The notes: generated by a model from the letters alone, not told the origin. A DNA stretch of 64,000 nucleotides from Oryzibacter oryziterrae (GCF_021864535.1 NZ_JAKJIC010000017.1:1-64000), one strand, 5' to 3'; numbered from the stretch's first letter, positions 6,782 to 15,568 are shown. Program-made: numbers and translations.

Positions 6782-7849
6782 TCAGGAGGCGAAGGCGAAG
6801 TTGAAGAGATAGCCGACGGCGAGAATGCCGAGCGCCACCACGCCGATGAAGACGGCGATCAGACGACCCGTCAGCACCTTGCGCAGGATGACGATTTCCG
6901 GCAGCGACAGCGCAGTGACGGCCATCATGAAGGCCAGCACCGTGCCAATGGCGGCGCCCTTGGAGAGCAGCGCCTCGACCACCGGAATGATCCCCGCGGC
7001 ATTGGAATAGAGCGGGATGCCCACCAGCACCGCCGCCGGCACCGACCACCAGGCGGATCGACCCATCACGGTGGCCAGCAGGTCGGCGGGCGCATAGCCA
7101 TGGATCAGCGCGCCGACGGCAATGCCGGCGATCACCCACAGCCAGACCTTGCCGACGATGTCGCGCACGGCATCGACGCCGGCCTCGAGGCGATCGACGA
7201 GCGTCATCCGCTGGCCGGGCACATCGCTTGCGGTCATCCGGATCTCGCGCACCCAGGGCTGCAGCCAGCCGTCGAGATGGCAGCGGCCGATGACGATGCC
7301 GGCGGTGATGGCGACACCAAGCCCGAATCCCAGATAGGCCAGCGCCACCTTCCAGCCGACGAGGCCGAACAGCAGGCCGAGCGCCACCTCGTTGATCATG
7401 GGCGCAGCGATCAGGAAGGAGAAGGTCACGCCCAGCGGCACACCCGCCGAGACGAAACCGATGAACAGCGGCACCGCCGAACAGGAGCAGAAGGGCGTGA
7501 CGATGCCGAGCAGGGCCGCCGCCACATTGCCGACCCCGGTGCGCCGACCGGCCAGCAGTCTGCGCGTGCGGTCGGCGGAGAACCACGAGCGGATCACCCC
7601 CATGGCGAAGACCACCAGGCCCAGCAGCATCAGCACCTTGGGGGTATCATAGAGAAAGAAGGCGACGGCATCCGCGGTCCGACTGCCCGGCACGAGCGGC
7701 AAGCGCGCAACGATCCAGCTTGCCGCCGGCTGAAGCTGCCAATAGAGCGCGCCCCAGACGACAAGCCCCGCCGCCGTCGCGGCCAGCCAGCGGCCGGTCC
7801 CGGGCGACTGGGAAGGCGGCCCTTTCGGCAGGGGGCAACAGTCGCTCAT
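6782..7849 (-). CDS. arsP: ArsP-type permease (organoarsenical/metalloid efflux)
   Basis: A 355-residue inner-membrane protein of the ArsP_1 (former DUF318) permease family, with 8-10 hydrophobic segments. The diagnostic TPFCSCSAVPLFIGF motif (Cys121, Cys123) is present, and a second Cys pair (Cys4, Cys5) sits at the N-terminus. ArsP permeases export trivalent methylated or aromatic arsenicals; related members are uncharacterised. The start overlaps the arsR-like stop by four bases, and a thioredoxin-like gene follows 45 bases downstream, supporting a three-gene operon. The substrate is inferred from family and context. Confidence 0.85.
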   Translation of the reverse strand: MSDCCPLPKGPPSQSPGTGRWLAATAAGLVVWGALYWQLQPAASWIVARLPLVPGSRTADAVAFFLYDTPKVLMLLGLVVFAMGVIRSWFSADRTRRLLAGRRTGVGNVAAALLGIVTPFCSCSAVPLFIGFVSAGVPLGVTFSFLIAAPMINEVALGLLFGLVGWKVALAYLGFGLGVAITAGIVIGRCHLDGWLQPWVREIRMTASDVPGQRMTLVDRLEAGVDAVRDIVGKVWLWVIAGIAVGALIHGYAPADLLATVMGRSAWWSVPAAVLVGIPLYSNAAGIIPVVEALLSKGAAIGTVLAFMMAVTALSLPEIVILRKVLTGRLIAVFIGVVALGILAVGYLFNFAFAS

Positions 7850-8148
7850 GCCGCCACCTCCCTCGCGTCATCGGCCGGCGGCAACGCCAGCGCGGCCTCG
7901 ACCAGCGCGGCAACGGCGGGCGCCAGCGCCGGATTGCGGCGATAGCGCACCCATTGGGCGTCGCGCCGGTCAAGCACCAGCCCGGCCACCCGCAGCGCCG
8001 CCATGTGGCGGGACATGCGCGACTGGGACGCGCCAAGCTTGCGCATCAGCTCGCAGACACAATGTTCCTTGCCGTCCCACAGCAGGCGAACCGCCGCAAG
8101 ACGGGTGGGGTCGGCCAGAGCCGAGAGAAGGTCGACGGGATCACTCAT
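7846..8148 (-). CDS. ArsR family metalloregulator
   Basis: A 100-residue ArsR/SmtB repressor. ALADPTRLAAVRLL precedes the classic sensor motif HCVCEL (Cys30, Cys32), and the recognition helix follows (ASQSRMSRHMAALRVAGLV). The CVC motif is the arsenite-type thiol site, although a third cysteine is not obvious. It overlaps the permease gene by four bases (ATGA type) and would be induced by its ligand to open the operon. A palindromic candidate operator lies just upstream at 8163-8178. Confidence 0.9.
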   Translation of the reverse strand: MSDPVDLLSALADPTRLAAVRLLWDGKEHCVCELMRKLGASQSRMSRHMAALRVAGLVLDRRDAQWVRYRRNPALAPAVAALVEAALALPPADDAREVAA

Positions 8149-8162
8149 GCTTTTATCCGCTT

Positions 8163-8178
8163 ATGCGCCTAGCCGCAT
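8163..8178. promoter_or_regulatory. Candidate ArsR operator
   Basis: ATGCGCCTAGCCGCAT is palindromic at 14 of 16 positions and sits 15 bases upstream of the arsR-like start, the usual place for an autoregulated ArsR operator. The rest of the 302-base divergent gap (8149-8450) shows nothing else except the start region of the symporter gene. Confidence 0.5.
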
Positions 8179-8450
8179 CTTCCCGCCGAAAGCCGGCCCG
8201 CGCCAGAGCGGGGGAATGCTTAAGGGCGGGAGAAGCGAATGGAGGCGGGCCGCCAGACCGGAGTCCCGATGGCCGATGCAGGCTGTCGGCGGCGGCGACG
8301 CCGGCCCGGGCGGCACGGATTGTCTCACCCCTCAGCAATCCCCCCGCATTGCCCGGCCTGTCCCCGCCTGCTACCAAACGATCAGAAAAACAAAACCGGC
8401 TTGTCGGGGACAGGATTTCCCCACTGGTCGCGGGCAGGGGGAAACGGGGC

Positions 8451-9809
8451 ATGGCTCAAAGCAATCGTGACGGCTTCACCAGCACCTTCGGTGCGCTGGT
8501 GGCAACGCTCGGCTCGGCGGTGGGCCTTGGCAATATCTGGAAATTTCCCTCGCTGACCGGATCGAACGGCGGCGCCGGCTTCCTGGTGGTCTATCTGCTC
8601 GCAACGCTGCTGGTCGGCCTGCCGGTGATGATCGCCGAGTGCATGCTCGGCCGCAGCGCCCGCGCCGATGCGGTGACGAGCTTCGAACGCCTCGCGCCCA
8701 AGGGGCAGGGCGGGTGGAAGGTGATCGGCTGGATGGGCTTTGCCGCCGCGCTCCTGATCATGGCCTTCTATTCGGAAGTGGCCGGCTGGGTTTATGCCTA
8801 TATCTTCAAGGCGATCTCCGGCTCCATAGCCACCACCGATCCCAAGGTGGCCGGCGTCGCCTTCGGCGAGCTGGTGTCCAACCCGTGGGCCTCGCTGTTC
8901 TGGCAGTGGGTGGTGCTGGGGCTCACCGGCTTCATCATCGCCTTCGGCGTTTCCAAGGGCATCGAGGCGGTGACGCGGCGGCTGATGCCGGTGCTGTTCG
9001 CCCTGCTGATCCTGCTCTGCATCCGCAGCCTCACCCTGTCGGGCGCCGGACAGGGCCTGTCCTTCCTGTTCATGCCCGATTTTGCCAAGGTGACGCCGGC
9101 GGTGATCCTCACCGCGCTCGGCCTTGCCTTCTTCAAGCTGTCGCTCGGCATGGGCACCATGCTCACCTATGGCAGCTATTTCCGGCCCGAGCAGAACATT
9201 CCCGCCACGGCGGCGCGGGTGATGCTGGCCGATCTGTCGGTGTCGCTGCTCGCCGGCATCGCCATCTTCCCCGCCGTCTTCGCCTTCGGCTTCGAGCCGG
9301 CGGCCGGCCCGTCACTGGTGTTCATGACCATTCCCGCCGTGTTCACCTCCATGCCCGGCGGCGTGATCTTCATGACGGCCTTCTTCGTGCTGACGGCCAT
9401 CGCCTCGGTGGGCGCCATACTCTCGCTTCTCGAAGTGCCCGTCGCCGTGCTGTCGGAGCGCTTCCACCTGCCGCGCAAGGGCGCGGCGATCGCCACCATC
9501 GGCCTGATCGGGCTGCTCGGCGTGCCGGCGGCGCTGTCACAGGGCACCATGGCCGAGGTGAAGCTGTTCGGCCTCACCGCCTTCGATCTGTTCGACTTCC
9601 TGAGCTCGAACATCCTGCTGCCGCTGGGCGGCATCCTGATCTGCCTGTTCGTCGGCTGGGTCTACGGCCTCGCCGGACCGGAAAGGCAGATGGCCGAGAC
9701 CGGCACACCGATGAACCGCCTCACCATCCGCACCGCCTTCTTCCTGGTCCGCTACGTGGCCCCGCTCGCCATCGCGGTGGTGCTGCTCAACGGGCTGAAG
9801 CTGTTCTGA
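8451..9809 (+). CDS. Neurotransmitter:sodium symporter family transporter
   Basis: A 452-residue inner-membrane protein of the NSS/SNF family (LeuT/MhsT relatives). The signature GSAVGLGNIWKFP and the unwound GGAGFL of the first helix pair are at residues 21-45, which in LeuT form the Na+ and substrate sites. About 11-12 membrane segments follow, the bacterial length. It should import an amino acid or amine with Na+; the substrate cannot be read from sequence. The ATG at 8451 follows a purine-rich AGGGGGAAACGGGGC and begins exactly before the family's short N-terminus. It is transcribed alone, divergently from the arsR-like operon. Confidence 0.9.
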   Translation: MAQSNRDGFTSTFGALVATLGSAVGLGNIWKFPSLTGSNGGAGFLVVYLLATLLVGLPVMIAECMLGRSARADAVTSFERLAPKGQGGWKVIGWMGFAAALLIMAFYSEVAGWVYAYIFKAISGSIATTDPKVAGVAFGELVSNPWASLFWQWVVLGLTGFIIAFGVSKGIEAVTRRLMPVLFALLILLCIRSLTLSGAGQGLSFLFMPDFAKVTPAVILTALGLAFFKLSLGMGTMLTYGSYFRPEQNIPATAARVMLADLSVSLLAGIAIFPAVFAFGFEPAAGPSLVFMTIPAVFTSMPGGVIFMTAFFVLTAIASVGAILSLLEVPVAVLSERFHLPRKGAAIATIGLIGLLGVPAALSQGTMAEVKLFGLTAFDLFDFLSSNILLPLGGILICLFVGWVYGLAGPERQMAETGTPMNRLTIRTAFFLVRYVAPLAIAVVLLNGLKLF

Positions 9810-9845
9810 GGCGGAGGGCGGGAGATGGCTTTCGCGACGAGAGCA

Positions 9846-9876
9846 GGTGACGGGTTCCTCTTGAGGTGCCCGCACC
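9846..9876. repeat. Half copy of the paired-hairpin repeat
   Basis: A single hairpin, GGTGA-CGGG-T-CCTC-TT-GAGG-T-GCCCG-CACC, equivalent to the left half of the element at 2981. Its stem sequence has changed on both sides so that pairing is kept. It lies 36 bases after the symporter stop and may also act as a transcription stop. Confidence 0.65.
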
Positions 9877-9903
9877 TTCTCTCAACAGAAAAATGAAGCT
9901 AAA

Positions 9904-10200
9904 TCATCTATTTACGCCACTCACCCGCGCCGTCAGTTCAATCCCCAGCGCCTTCATCACCGCCAGCGTCGTCTTGAGCGTGGGATTTCCCGCCTCGCTG
10001 AAGGAGCGGTAGAGCTGTTCGCGCGACAGGCCGGTGTCGCGGGCGATCTGGGTCATGCCCTTGGCGCGGGCGACGACACCAAGCGCGTGGGCGATATAGC
10101 CGGCATCCTCGGAGGCAAAGGCGTCGGCCATGAAGGCGGCGATGGCTTCGTCGCTGCTCAGGCTTTCGGCGGGATCGAAGGGGGTTAATTGCTCGGCCAT
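9904..10200 (-). CDS. Antitoxin, HTH-type addiction module antidote (HigA-like)
   Basis: A 98-residue protein with a C-terminal Xre-type helix-turn-helix (GMTQIARDTGLSREQLYRSFSEAGNPTLKT), typical of the 'probable addiction module antidote' family. The ATG at 10200 lies one base beyond the stop of the toxin gene, in the toxin-first order usual for this family. It should bind and neutralise the RelE-like toxin and repress the operon. Confidence 0.9.
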   Translation of the reverse strand: MAEQLTPFDPAESLSSDEAIAAFMADAFASEDAGYIAHALGVVARAKGMTQIARDTGLSREQLYRSFSEAGNPTLKTTLAVMKALGIELTARVSGVNR

Positions 10201-10201
10201 C

Positions 10202-10498
10202 TCACGCGCTCCACTCTCCAGCCAACCGCTTGGCGGCCTTGATGTCCCGGCCCTGGCTGCCCTTGTCGCCGCCGCAGAGCAGAACAACCAATGTGTTGCC
10301 GCGCCTTTGAAAATAGACGCGATAGCCGGGGCCATAGTGGACGCGCAGCTCGCTGACGCCATCCCCCACCGGCTCGACGTCGCCGGCCAGACCATAGGCC
10401 AGCCGATCCAGGCGCGCTGCAATGACACCGCGCGCCCTCTCATCCCTGAGGCCGGCCCACCACTTGCGGAAGGTCGCTGTCTGCTTCAGCTCAAGCAT
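10202..10498 (-). CDS. RelE/HigB-like toxin of a type II toxin-antitoxin system
   Basis: A 98-residue protein of the RelE/ParE superfamily, 'addiction module killer protein' subgroup. The N-terminus is TATFRKWWAGLRDERARGVIAARLDRL. The core is SELRVHYGPGYRVYFQRRGNTLVVLLCGGDKGSQGRDIKAAK, with the conserved Arg and Lys residues of the fold. It is expected to cleave mRNA or otherwise block growth when free of its antitoxin, encoded immediately downstream. The pair is complete and looks functional; stabilisation or a stress role is unknown. Confidence 0.9.
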   Translation of the reverse strand: MLELKQTATFRKWWAGLRDERARGVIAARLDRLAYGLAGDVEPVGDGVSELRVHYGPGYRVYFQRRGNTLVVLLCGGDKGSQGRDIKAAKRLAGEWSA

Positions 10499-10683
10499 GA
10501 TGCAATGTAGTTCTTGGACGACAGTAAATCAAGCGTGCAAACCGGCAATGAGGCTCCCTCTGCGCCAAAAGGGGCAGATGCGACTTTCCACTGGTGTCCT
10601 TCCTTCGCCCCGATTGACAAGGTGAAGGGCGCAGCGCTACGCAACCCATATGCGGTTGGTGTGCCGCCGCCGGGAGGAAGCAG

Positions 10684-11010
10684 ATGAACGGACGAAATGG
10701 GTTTGCCGTGGCGATCCTCGCCGCCGGCCTTGCTCTGGCGCTGATCGAGACCGCCGGCGCCGCCTGCACGGCCACCGTCACGGCCAAGGTGCCCGCGCTC
10801 GAGGATGACAGCACCACCGTCTCCCCCGGCGACGATTTCGGCACGCCCTCCCAACTCGTCTACGAGAGCGACAGCCACACCTCCTATATCTGCACCGAGG
10901 GCGGCTATTGCTACGAGAGCCGTGGCATCCGCTTGAAAGGCTGCACCCTCGACGCCATGCCGCCCGACGAGGGCGACGACGGCAGCGAGGTATTCTTCAG
11001 CATCAGGTAG
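10684..11010 (+). CDS. Secreted hypothetical protein with four cysteines
   Basis: A 108-residue protein with a clear signal peptide: a short basic start, a hydrophobic core and an AGA-A cleavage site near residue 26. The mature ~80 residues are acidic and contain four Cys (ACTA, YICTEGG, YCYES, KGCTL), probably two disulfides in the periplasm. GGGAGGAA lies just ahead of the ATG. No family recognised. It is divergent from the toxin-antitoxin pair with no operon partner. A long minus-strand frame over it is considered a shadow because this strand has the better start signals and the signal peptide. Confidence 0.65.
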   Translation: MNGRNGFAVAILAAGLALALIETAGAACTATVTAKVPALEDDSTTVSPGDDFGTPSQLVYESDSHTSYICTEGGYCYESRGIRLKGCTLDAMPPDEGDDGSEVFFSIR

Positions 11011-11047
11011 GAGGCAGCTCCCGGCAAAGGCATCCGCCACGAGGGCC

Positions 11048-11080
11048 GGTGACTGGTTCGCCAAAGGTGTACCTGTCACC
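11048..11080. repeat. Half copy of the paired-hairpin repeat
   Basis: GGTGACTGGTTCGCC-AAA-GGTGTACCTGTCACC forms one 33-base hairpin, matching the left half of copy 1 with compensating changes near the loop (CGCC/GGTG for CCCC/GGGG). The internal T-T mismatches are in the same places. It starts 38 bases after the secreted-protein stop. No right half is visible in the following 200 bases. Confidence 0.75.
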
Positions 11081-11309
11081 TTGTCGCGAGGGAAAACCAG
11101 GGCAATCTCTTCCCGTTGCCGTCGTCCAGCCTCCACAACCGCTTTTGCCGATATCCCTCAACTTCCCATGATCCGGTTGCATCGGGACACCTGCGGTCGG
11201 CCTGCCCGTGCGACTGCGACGGACTTGCGACATTCCCGCCGTCGTCATCGGCCCCGTGGGCGACAAACACGCGACATGCAGATCACAACCGCGTCCCGAC
11301 TTTTCGCTC

Positions 11310-11504
11310 TCAGGCCGGCTTTTCGGTTGCGTCTGATTGCAAGACCATTCCCCGCTCGGCCATCAGCCGTTTGACCCCGTCGGGAATGGGGCGGCACTGA
11401 CAGAATTTGGCATGAGCAAGATGCCAGGCGATGCGCTGATCCGGCTTGGGATTCTTCGGCATGGGATTGTCCCGGTGCCAATCGGCGTTGATCCTGCTGG
11501 CCAT
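11310..11504 (-). CDS. Small conserved hypothetical protein
   Basis: A 64-residue soluble protein beginning MASRINADWHRDNPMPKNP and containing a compact HLAHAKFCQCRPIP segment with two cysteines. This NADWH...MPKNP...RIAWHL...CxCRPIP pattern recurs in short hypothetical proteins of rhizobia. AAGGA lies about eight bases before the ATG at 11504; longer versions would run into repeat DNA at 11565. A Cys/His zinc-binding role is possible, but no function is known. Confidence 0.7.
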   Translation of the reverse strand: MASRINADWHRDNPMPKNPKPDQRIAWHLAHAKFCQCRPIPDGVKRLMAERGMVLQSDATEKPA

Positions 11505-11563
11505 GATCTTGTCCTTCCCGAGGGGAGCGCCGCCGCGAGACTCGGGGGATCGCCGGGCCAATC

Positions 11564-11650
11564 TACCCACTGCCTGCGCCGGATGATGTGCGGGATTTTC
11601 CGTGATTTCGAAGAGCCGTCGCCGCAGTTCTCGCGGTCCCGCAAGAATGG
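11564..11650. repeat. Direct repeat, copy A
   Basis: About 85 bases that recur at 12108-12195. The best-conserved core, GCGCCGGATGATGTGCGGGA and the next 16 bases (11576-11611), matches 12120-12155 with one change; similarity fades on both sides. The two copies bracket a small AT-rich membrane-protein gene. Confidence 0.65.
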
Positions 11651-11674
11651 TCACGTGAAGGGATTGTGGCCCCA

Positions 11675-11950
11675 TCAAGTCCGCCCCTTGAGCTTCTTGT
11701 AGAAAAACCAACCCAGAAAGCATATAAAAAAGCCGACGACAGGCATATTAAAGCGAACAAATGACATGCAATAGGTCACATATACATAATACCCTTTCCA
11801 GACGAGTATCCTGATATTCGCGTCCGGCGGGCGAATATAATGGTCGGAAAGAAGATACCAATCGAGAAATAGTCTCGCCGGCAGCAAAAACGCGAAGCCG
11901 ACGATCATTGCCGCGATGCAGATGCACTTCAGGGCAAAGAGCTTGGACAT
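11675..11950 (-). CDS. Small hypothetical membrane protein
   Basis: A 91-residue protein with two strongly hydrophobic segments (about residues 6-28 and 67-85), aromatic-rich in between, and a basic tail (FFYKKLKGRT), suggesting an N-in, C-in hairpin in the inner membrane. GGAGGGGC precedes the ATG at 11950; an upstream in-frame start has no such site. Codon use is AT-rich compared with all neighbours, a sign of transfer. It is bracketed by an 85-base direct repeat. No family recognised. Confidence 0.6.
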   Translation of the reverse strand: MSKLFALKCICIAAMIVGFAFLLPARLFLDWYLLSDHYIRPPDANIRILVWKGYYVYVTYCMSFVRFNMPVVGFFICFLGWFFYKKLKGRT

Positions 11951-12107
11951 GCTGCCCCTCCAAGGCCGTGCCAAGCACCGCTAACGGATCGCCGGCGAAG
12001 AGCGCGGTGCGGAACTGGGTGCAACCCGCTCGCCCGCAATCCTACACTGTGCATGTCCGGCGGCAAAGCCAGATCCGCCGCGAGTTCCGGTGACTGCTTG
12101 ATCAATT

Positions 12108-12195
12108 CACTCACTGACGGCGCCGGATGATGTGCGGGATTCTCCGTGATTTCGAGTGGCGGCCGTCGAAATCCTGGTGCCGCGCAAAGGCGGTC
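12108..12195. repeat. Direct repeat, copy B
   Basis: Second copy of the repeat at 11564-11650, same orientation. It ends a few bases before the paired-hairpin element at 12205. The 470-base gap 11951-12420 holds, besides this and that element, only a short stretch (11951-12107) where I see no gene. Confidence 0.65.
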
Positions 12196-12204
12196 TCGAC
12201 GCGG

Positions 12205-12325
12205 GCCGGTGACTGGTTCCCCTTGGGGTACCTGTCACCTTCTCTCCGCCGGAAAGCCAATCGATATCTGTCGCTTCCCTTGCCTATGGTGACAGGAACG
12301 GCCTTAGGCCGATCCAGTCACCAGC
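12205..12325. repeat. Paired-hairpin dispersed repeat, copy 2 (full length)
   Basis: Left hairpin 12208-12239 is identical to that of copy 1. Right hairpin 12288-12322 has a different inner stem (GGCC-TTA-GGCC) but the same GGTGACAGG ... TCCAGTCACC frame. The linker between the halves is not conserved, whereas the arms are. Confidence 0.85.
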
Positions 12326-12367
12326 CTTCGTTGCGGCCTGCGTTCTCCCCATACCCCCCAAAGCGGA

Positions 12368-12393
12368 ACGGCCCCGCATTGCTGCGGGGCCGT
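12368..12393 (-). terminator. Terminator-like hairpin after pckG
   Basis: An 11-bp perfect stem, ACGGCCCCGCA / TGCGGGGCCGT, with a TTGC loop lies 28 bases past the PEP carboxykinase stop. The minus-strand T run after it is short, so it could be a weak terminator or mainly an mRNA 3' stabiliser. Confidence 0.65.
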
Positions 12394-12420
12394 CCGGTTC
12401 ACTTTACCAAGCCGCTGGGA

Positions 12421-14277
12421 TTACTTGACTTCCCACACTTCCGGCGAACGCTCGAGGCGCAGGACCAGCATCTGCCGGTGCAGCTCGAGTTCGCGCGGCA
12501 GGCGCGAGCCGAACTGAGCGAAGTGGGTCGCCTGCTCGACGGTCTCGGAGAGGCCGGCAGCGCGGTCCACCTTGGCCATGGCGTCGTACTTCTCCTTGGG
12601 GAACTCGAGGCCGGTCCAGTTCAGGTCCTCGTAGCGGGGCATGAAGCCATAGGGGCTCTCGACGGCGTCGGCGTGACCGCTGACGCGACCGATGATCCAC
12701 TCCAGGGCGCGCATGTTCTCGCCGAAGCCCGGCCAGATGAACTTGCCGTTGGCGTCCTTGCGGAACCAGTTGACGCGGAAGATGCCCGGAGCATGGCTCA
12801 GGTTGCGGCCGATCTTCAGCCAGTGCGACCAGTAGTCGGCCATGTTGTAGCCGCAGAAGGGCAGCATGGCGAACGGGTCGCGGCGCATGGCGGCCTGACC
12901 GACGGCGGCAGCGGTGGCTTCCGAGCCCATGGTGGCGGCAAGGTAGACGCCATGGGTCCAGTTATAGGCCTGGAACACCAGCGGGAAGGACTTGGAGACG
13001 CGGCCACCGACGATGAAGGCAGCGATCGGCACGCCGGCGGGGTTCTCCCAGTCCGGATCGATCGAGGGAACCTGGCTGGCCGGAGCGGTGAAGCGGCTGT
13101 TCGGATGAGCAGCAGCGCGGCCGCAGCCCGGGGTCCAGTCCTGGCCGGTCCAGTCGATGAGGTGCGACGGCACTTCGTCGGTCATGCCTTCCCACCACAC
13201 ATCGCCATCGTCGGTCAGCGCGACGTTGGTGAAGATGCAGTTGGCCTTGAGCGTCTTCAGGGCGTTCGGGTTGGACTTTTCGTTGGTGCCGGGGGCAACG
13301 CCGAACAGACCGTTTTCCGGGTTGATGGCGCGCAGCTTGCCGTTGGCGTCGGGCTTGATCCAGGCGATGTCGTCACCGATCGTGGTGATTTCCCAGCCCT
13401 TGTAGCTTTCCGGCGGGATCAGCATGGCGAAGTTGGTCTTGCCGCAAGCCGACGGGAAGGCGGCGGCGACATACTGCTTCTCGCCGGCGGGGTTCTTGAC
13501 GCCGAGGATGAGCATGTGCTCGGCCAGCCAGCCTTCGTCGCGGGCCATGACCGAAGCGATGCGGAGCGCGAAGCACTTCTTGCCGAGCAGCGCGTTGCCG
13601 CCGTAACCCGAGCCAAAGGACCAGATTTCGCGGGTGTCGGGGAAGTGGACGATATACTTGTTGTCATTGCAGGGCCAGGCGACGTCGGCCTGACCGGCGG
13701 CGAGCGGCGCACCGACCGAGTGGATGGCGGGCACGAAGTCATGATCGCCGAGCACGTCCAGAACCTTCTGGCCCATGCGGGTCATGATGCGCATGTGGAC
13801 GGCCACATAGGCGCTGTCGGAGAGTTCGACGCCGATCTGGGCGATGTCGGAACCGAGCGGGCCCATGGAGAAGGGGATCACGTACATGGTACGGCCCTTC
13901 ATGCAGCCATCGAACAGACCATGCAGCGTGGCGCGCATCTCGTCCGGGTTGGCCCAGTTGTTGGTCGGGCCGGCATCTTCGCGGGTCTTGGAGCAGATGA
14001 AGGTGCGGTCTTCGACGCGGGCGACGTCCGACGGGTTGGAGCGGGCAAGGAAGCTGTTGGGACGCTTCTCGGCGTTCAGGCGGGTGAAGGTACCGCCGTC
14101 GACCAGGAGGTTGCACAGCGTGTCATATTCTTCCTGCGAACCGTCGCACCAATGGATGCTGTCAGGCTTGGTCAGCTTGGCAACTTCTTCCACCCAGTGG
14201 ATGAGCCTCGCGTTCTTGGTGTGGGCTTCACGAGCCCAGACCGGGGTCTTTGCAACCTTTACGGGGGAGTTCGGCAT
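12421..14277 (-). CDS. pckG: Phosphoenolpyruvate carboxykinase, GTP-dependent type
   Basis: A 618-residue cytoplasmic enzyme converting oxaloacetate to PEP, the entry step of gluconeogenesis. Length and motifs are of the GTP class (EC 4.1.1.32), not the ~540-residue ATP class. The P-loop FPSACGKTN (residues 274-282) contains the reactive Cys278 found only in GTP enzymes. Other conserved blocks are [29 protein letters not shown] and the late [11 protein letters not shown]. The ATG at 14277 has AAGGAGA seven bases upstream. It is transcribed alone. Many rhizobia use the ATP-type pckA next to chvGI, so this form and locus differ from that arrangement. Confidence 0.94.
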   Translation of the reverse strand: MPNSPVKVAKTPVWAREAHTKNARLIHWVEEVAKLTKPDSIHWCDGSQEEYDTLCNLLVDGGTFTRLNAEKRPNSFLARSNPSDVARVEDRTFICSKTREDAGPTNNWANPDEMRATLHGLFDGCMKGRTMYVIPFSMGPLGSDIAQIGVELSDSAYVAVHMRIMTRMGQKVLDVLGDHDFVPAIHSVGAPLAAGQADVAWPCNDNKYIVHFPDTREIWSFGSGYGGNALLGKKCFALRIASVMARDEGWLAEHMLILGVKNPAGEKQYVAAAFPSACGKTNFAMLIPPESYKGWEITTIGDDIAWIKPDANGKLRAINPENGLFGVAPGTNEKSNPNALKTLKANCIFTNVALTDDGDVWWEGMTDEVPSHLIDWTGQDWTPGCGRAAAHPNSRFTAPASQVPSIDPDWENPAGVPIAAFIVGGRVSKSFPLVFQAYNWTHGVYLAATMGSEATAAAVGQAAMRRDPFAMLPFCGYNMADYWSHWLKIGRNLSHAPGIFRVNWFRKDANGKFIWPGFGENMRALEWIIGRVSGHADAVESPYGFMPRYEDLNWTGLEFPKEKYDAMAKVDRAAGLSETVEQATHFAQFGSRLPRELELHRQMLVLRLERSPEVWEVK

Positions 14278-14657
14278 CAATCTTCTCCTTGGGGCATTCG
14301 GCGCCGTTGTCGCGTCTTATGAGGGAGGATTGAAGCCAAGAAGGGAAAGGCTCCTTGATACAAGTCATAAGTAAGTATAACACCCGAAAACAAATGCGTT
14401 AAACGGTTGAATTTCACTTCATTTCGCCTTTGGTCGTACGCATTTTGAGGGGTGATTTTACCCCATGCGCGCTGACCTGGGGACAAGAACTGAATCGGTC
14501 ACGTGTTCATTTCTTGCCGGACCAAGAAATTCAATCGTTTCAAACGCCTGTGGAAAGTACGATCCGCATTTCTTCTGCGGACCTAACCGTCAGCTGAAAA
14601 CGTTCTCACAACAATCTTGGATTGTAAAATCACCGCTATTTTTACGCGAAACTCCGG
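14278..14657. other. 380-base leader/promoter region of pckG
   Basis: No gene seen. The half next to pckG is AT-rich and contains a possible -10 box TATACT on the minus strand (plus-strand AGTATA at 14374-14379), giving a leader of about 95 bases. A short inverted repeat, GGGGTGATTTTACCCC, lies at 14449-14464. Regulation by carbon source is expected, but no specific operator can be named. Confidence 0.4.
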
Positions 14658-15380
14658 TCAGTCGATCCCCGATCCGAGTTTGCGCAGTGCCGGCAAAACC
14701 TCGCTCGCCCCGGGGAGTCGACCGGCGAAGGGCAGGCGGACAAGGCCGTTCTGGCGCAGATCCACGCCATCGGCGTCGACCGAGACGGCGCTCCACGGAC
14801 CATCCGGCAGGCCGAGCTGGCGGATCACCGCCGCGCGCAGGACGGCGGCGCTGGCGGCGTTGATCTCGGCCAAAAGGGCCTCCTGAGCCTCCGAGAAATC
14901 GTTTGCAACCGCCGCTGACACCGCGAGCCGATCGCCCGGCACGCGGGTGATGCGGCCAAAGCCGGCCACCAGATGGGCCTGTCCGGGCCGCATGCGGAAC
15001 AGGCCGAAATCGGTGAAGGTCGCGTAGCCTTCCGCTTCCGGATGACGGCTCAGGAAGGCGCCCATGGCGGCGGCGCGGCTCGCCTCGTCCAGCCGTTCGA
15101 AGCGTCCGGTCAGGGTGATGCGGCCGCCGGCGAGCGGATCGCCGCTTTCGCCGCCCGGCGCCACCAGCAGCAGCGAGGCGCGGCCGTCGCGGTCGAGATT
15201 GCGGGTATGCACCGCAAGGCGCGAGATGAGGCAGAGCACCGAGGCCTCCTGGTCGGTGGCGATGGTGATCAGGCTGACGAAGGGCGCGCCCTCCTCGTCC
15301 AGCGTGCCGAGCGAGCCCACAAGCGTCGAACGAAGGATCTTGCGGGCGGCGGTCGCAGCGTCGAATTCCGGTTCCGGCAT
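14658..15380 (-). CDS. HugZ-like FMN/heme-binding split-barrel protein
   Basis: A 240-residue protein: an N-terminal pyridoxamine-5'-phosphate-oxidase-like split barrel (ARKILRSTLVGSLGTLDEEGAPFVSLITIA, then a DRDGRASLLL strand) and a C-terminal DUF2470-like part (~residues 155-235). This is the HugZ architecture, whose members bind or degrade heme. The usual C-terminal histidine-rich heme loop is not evident, so heme oxygenase activity is uncertain; flavin binding is the safer reading. The ATG at 15380 starts just before the barrel; a GTG 23 codons upstream has no ribosome-binding site. No iron-uptake genes are nearby. Confidence 0.75.
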   Translation of the reverse strand: MPEPEFDAATAARKILRSTLVGSLGTLDEEGAPFVSLITIATDQEASVLCLISRLAVHTRNLDRDGRASLLLVAPGGESGDPLAGGRITLTGRFERLDEASRAAAMGAFLSRHPEAEGYATFTDFGLFRMRPGQAHLVAGFGRITRVPGDRLAVSAAVANDFSEAQEALLAEINAASAAVLRAAVIRQLGLPDGPWSAVSVDADGVDLRQNGLVRLPFAGRLPGASEVLPALRKLGSGID

Positions 15381-15568
15381 CAGGGGGCTCTCCGCGCGCA
15401 AGGCGCGCCTTTCGGGTCTGTTAGTTGGAGCATAAGCAATTGTTATCACGCCATTTATGGGCTGTCATCCGCCGCTTGGCGCCAATGCCGGCCCCAAAGG
15501 CGATGGGGCAGGGCGCTTGCCCGCGCGGTCAGGGCGTGCTCATGTCGGGCCAACCCAAGGAGAGACGC

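Noticed and set aside
10486-11136. 216-codon minus-strand frame over the secreted-protein gene
   Set aside because: The plus strand has a signal peptide, paired cysteines and a GGGAGGAA site; the minus frame crosses a repeat and has no domain.
9904-12195. Toxin-antitoxin, repeats and small genes considered as part of a prophage or integrative element
   Set aside because: No integrase, tRNA attachment site or phage structural gene is present.
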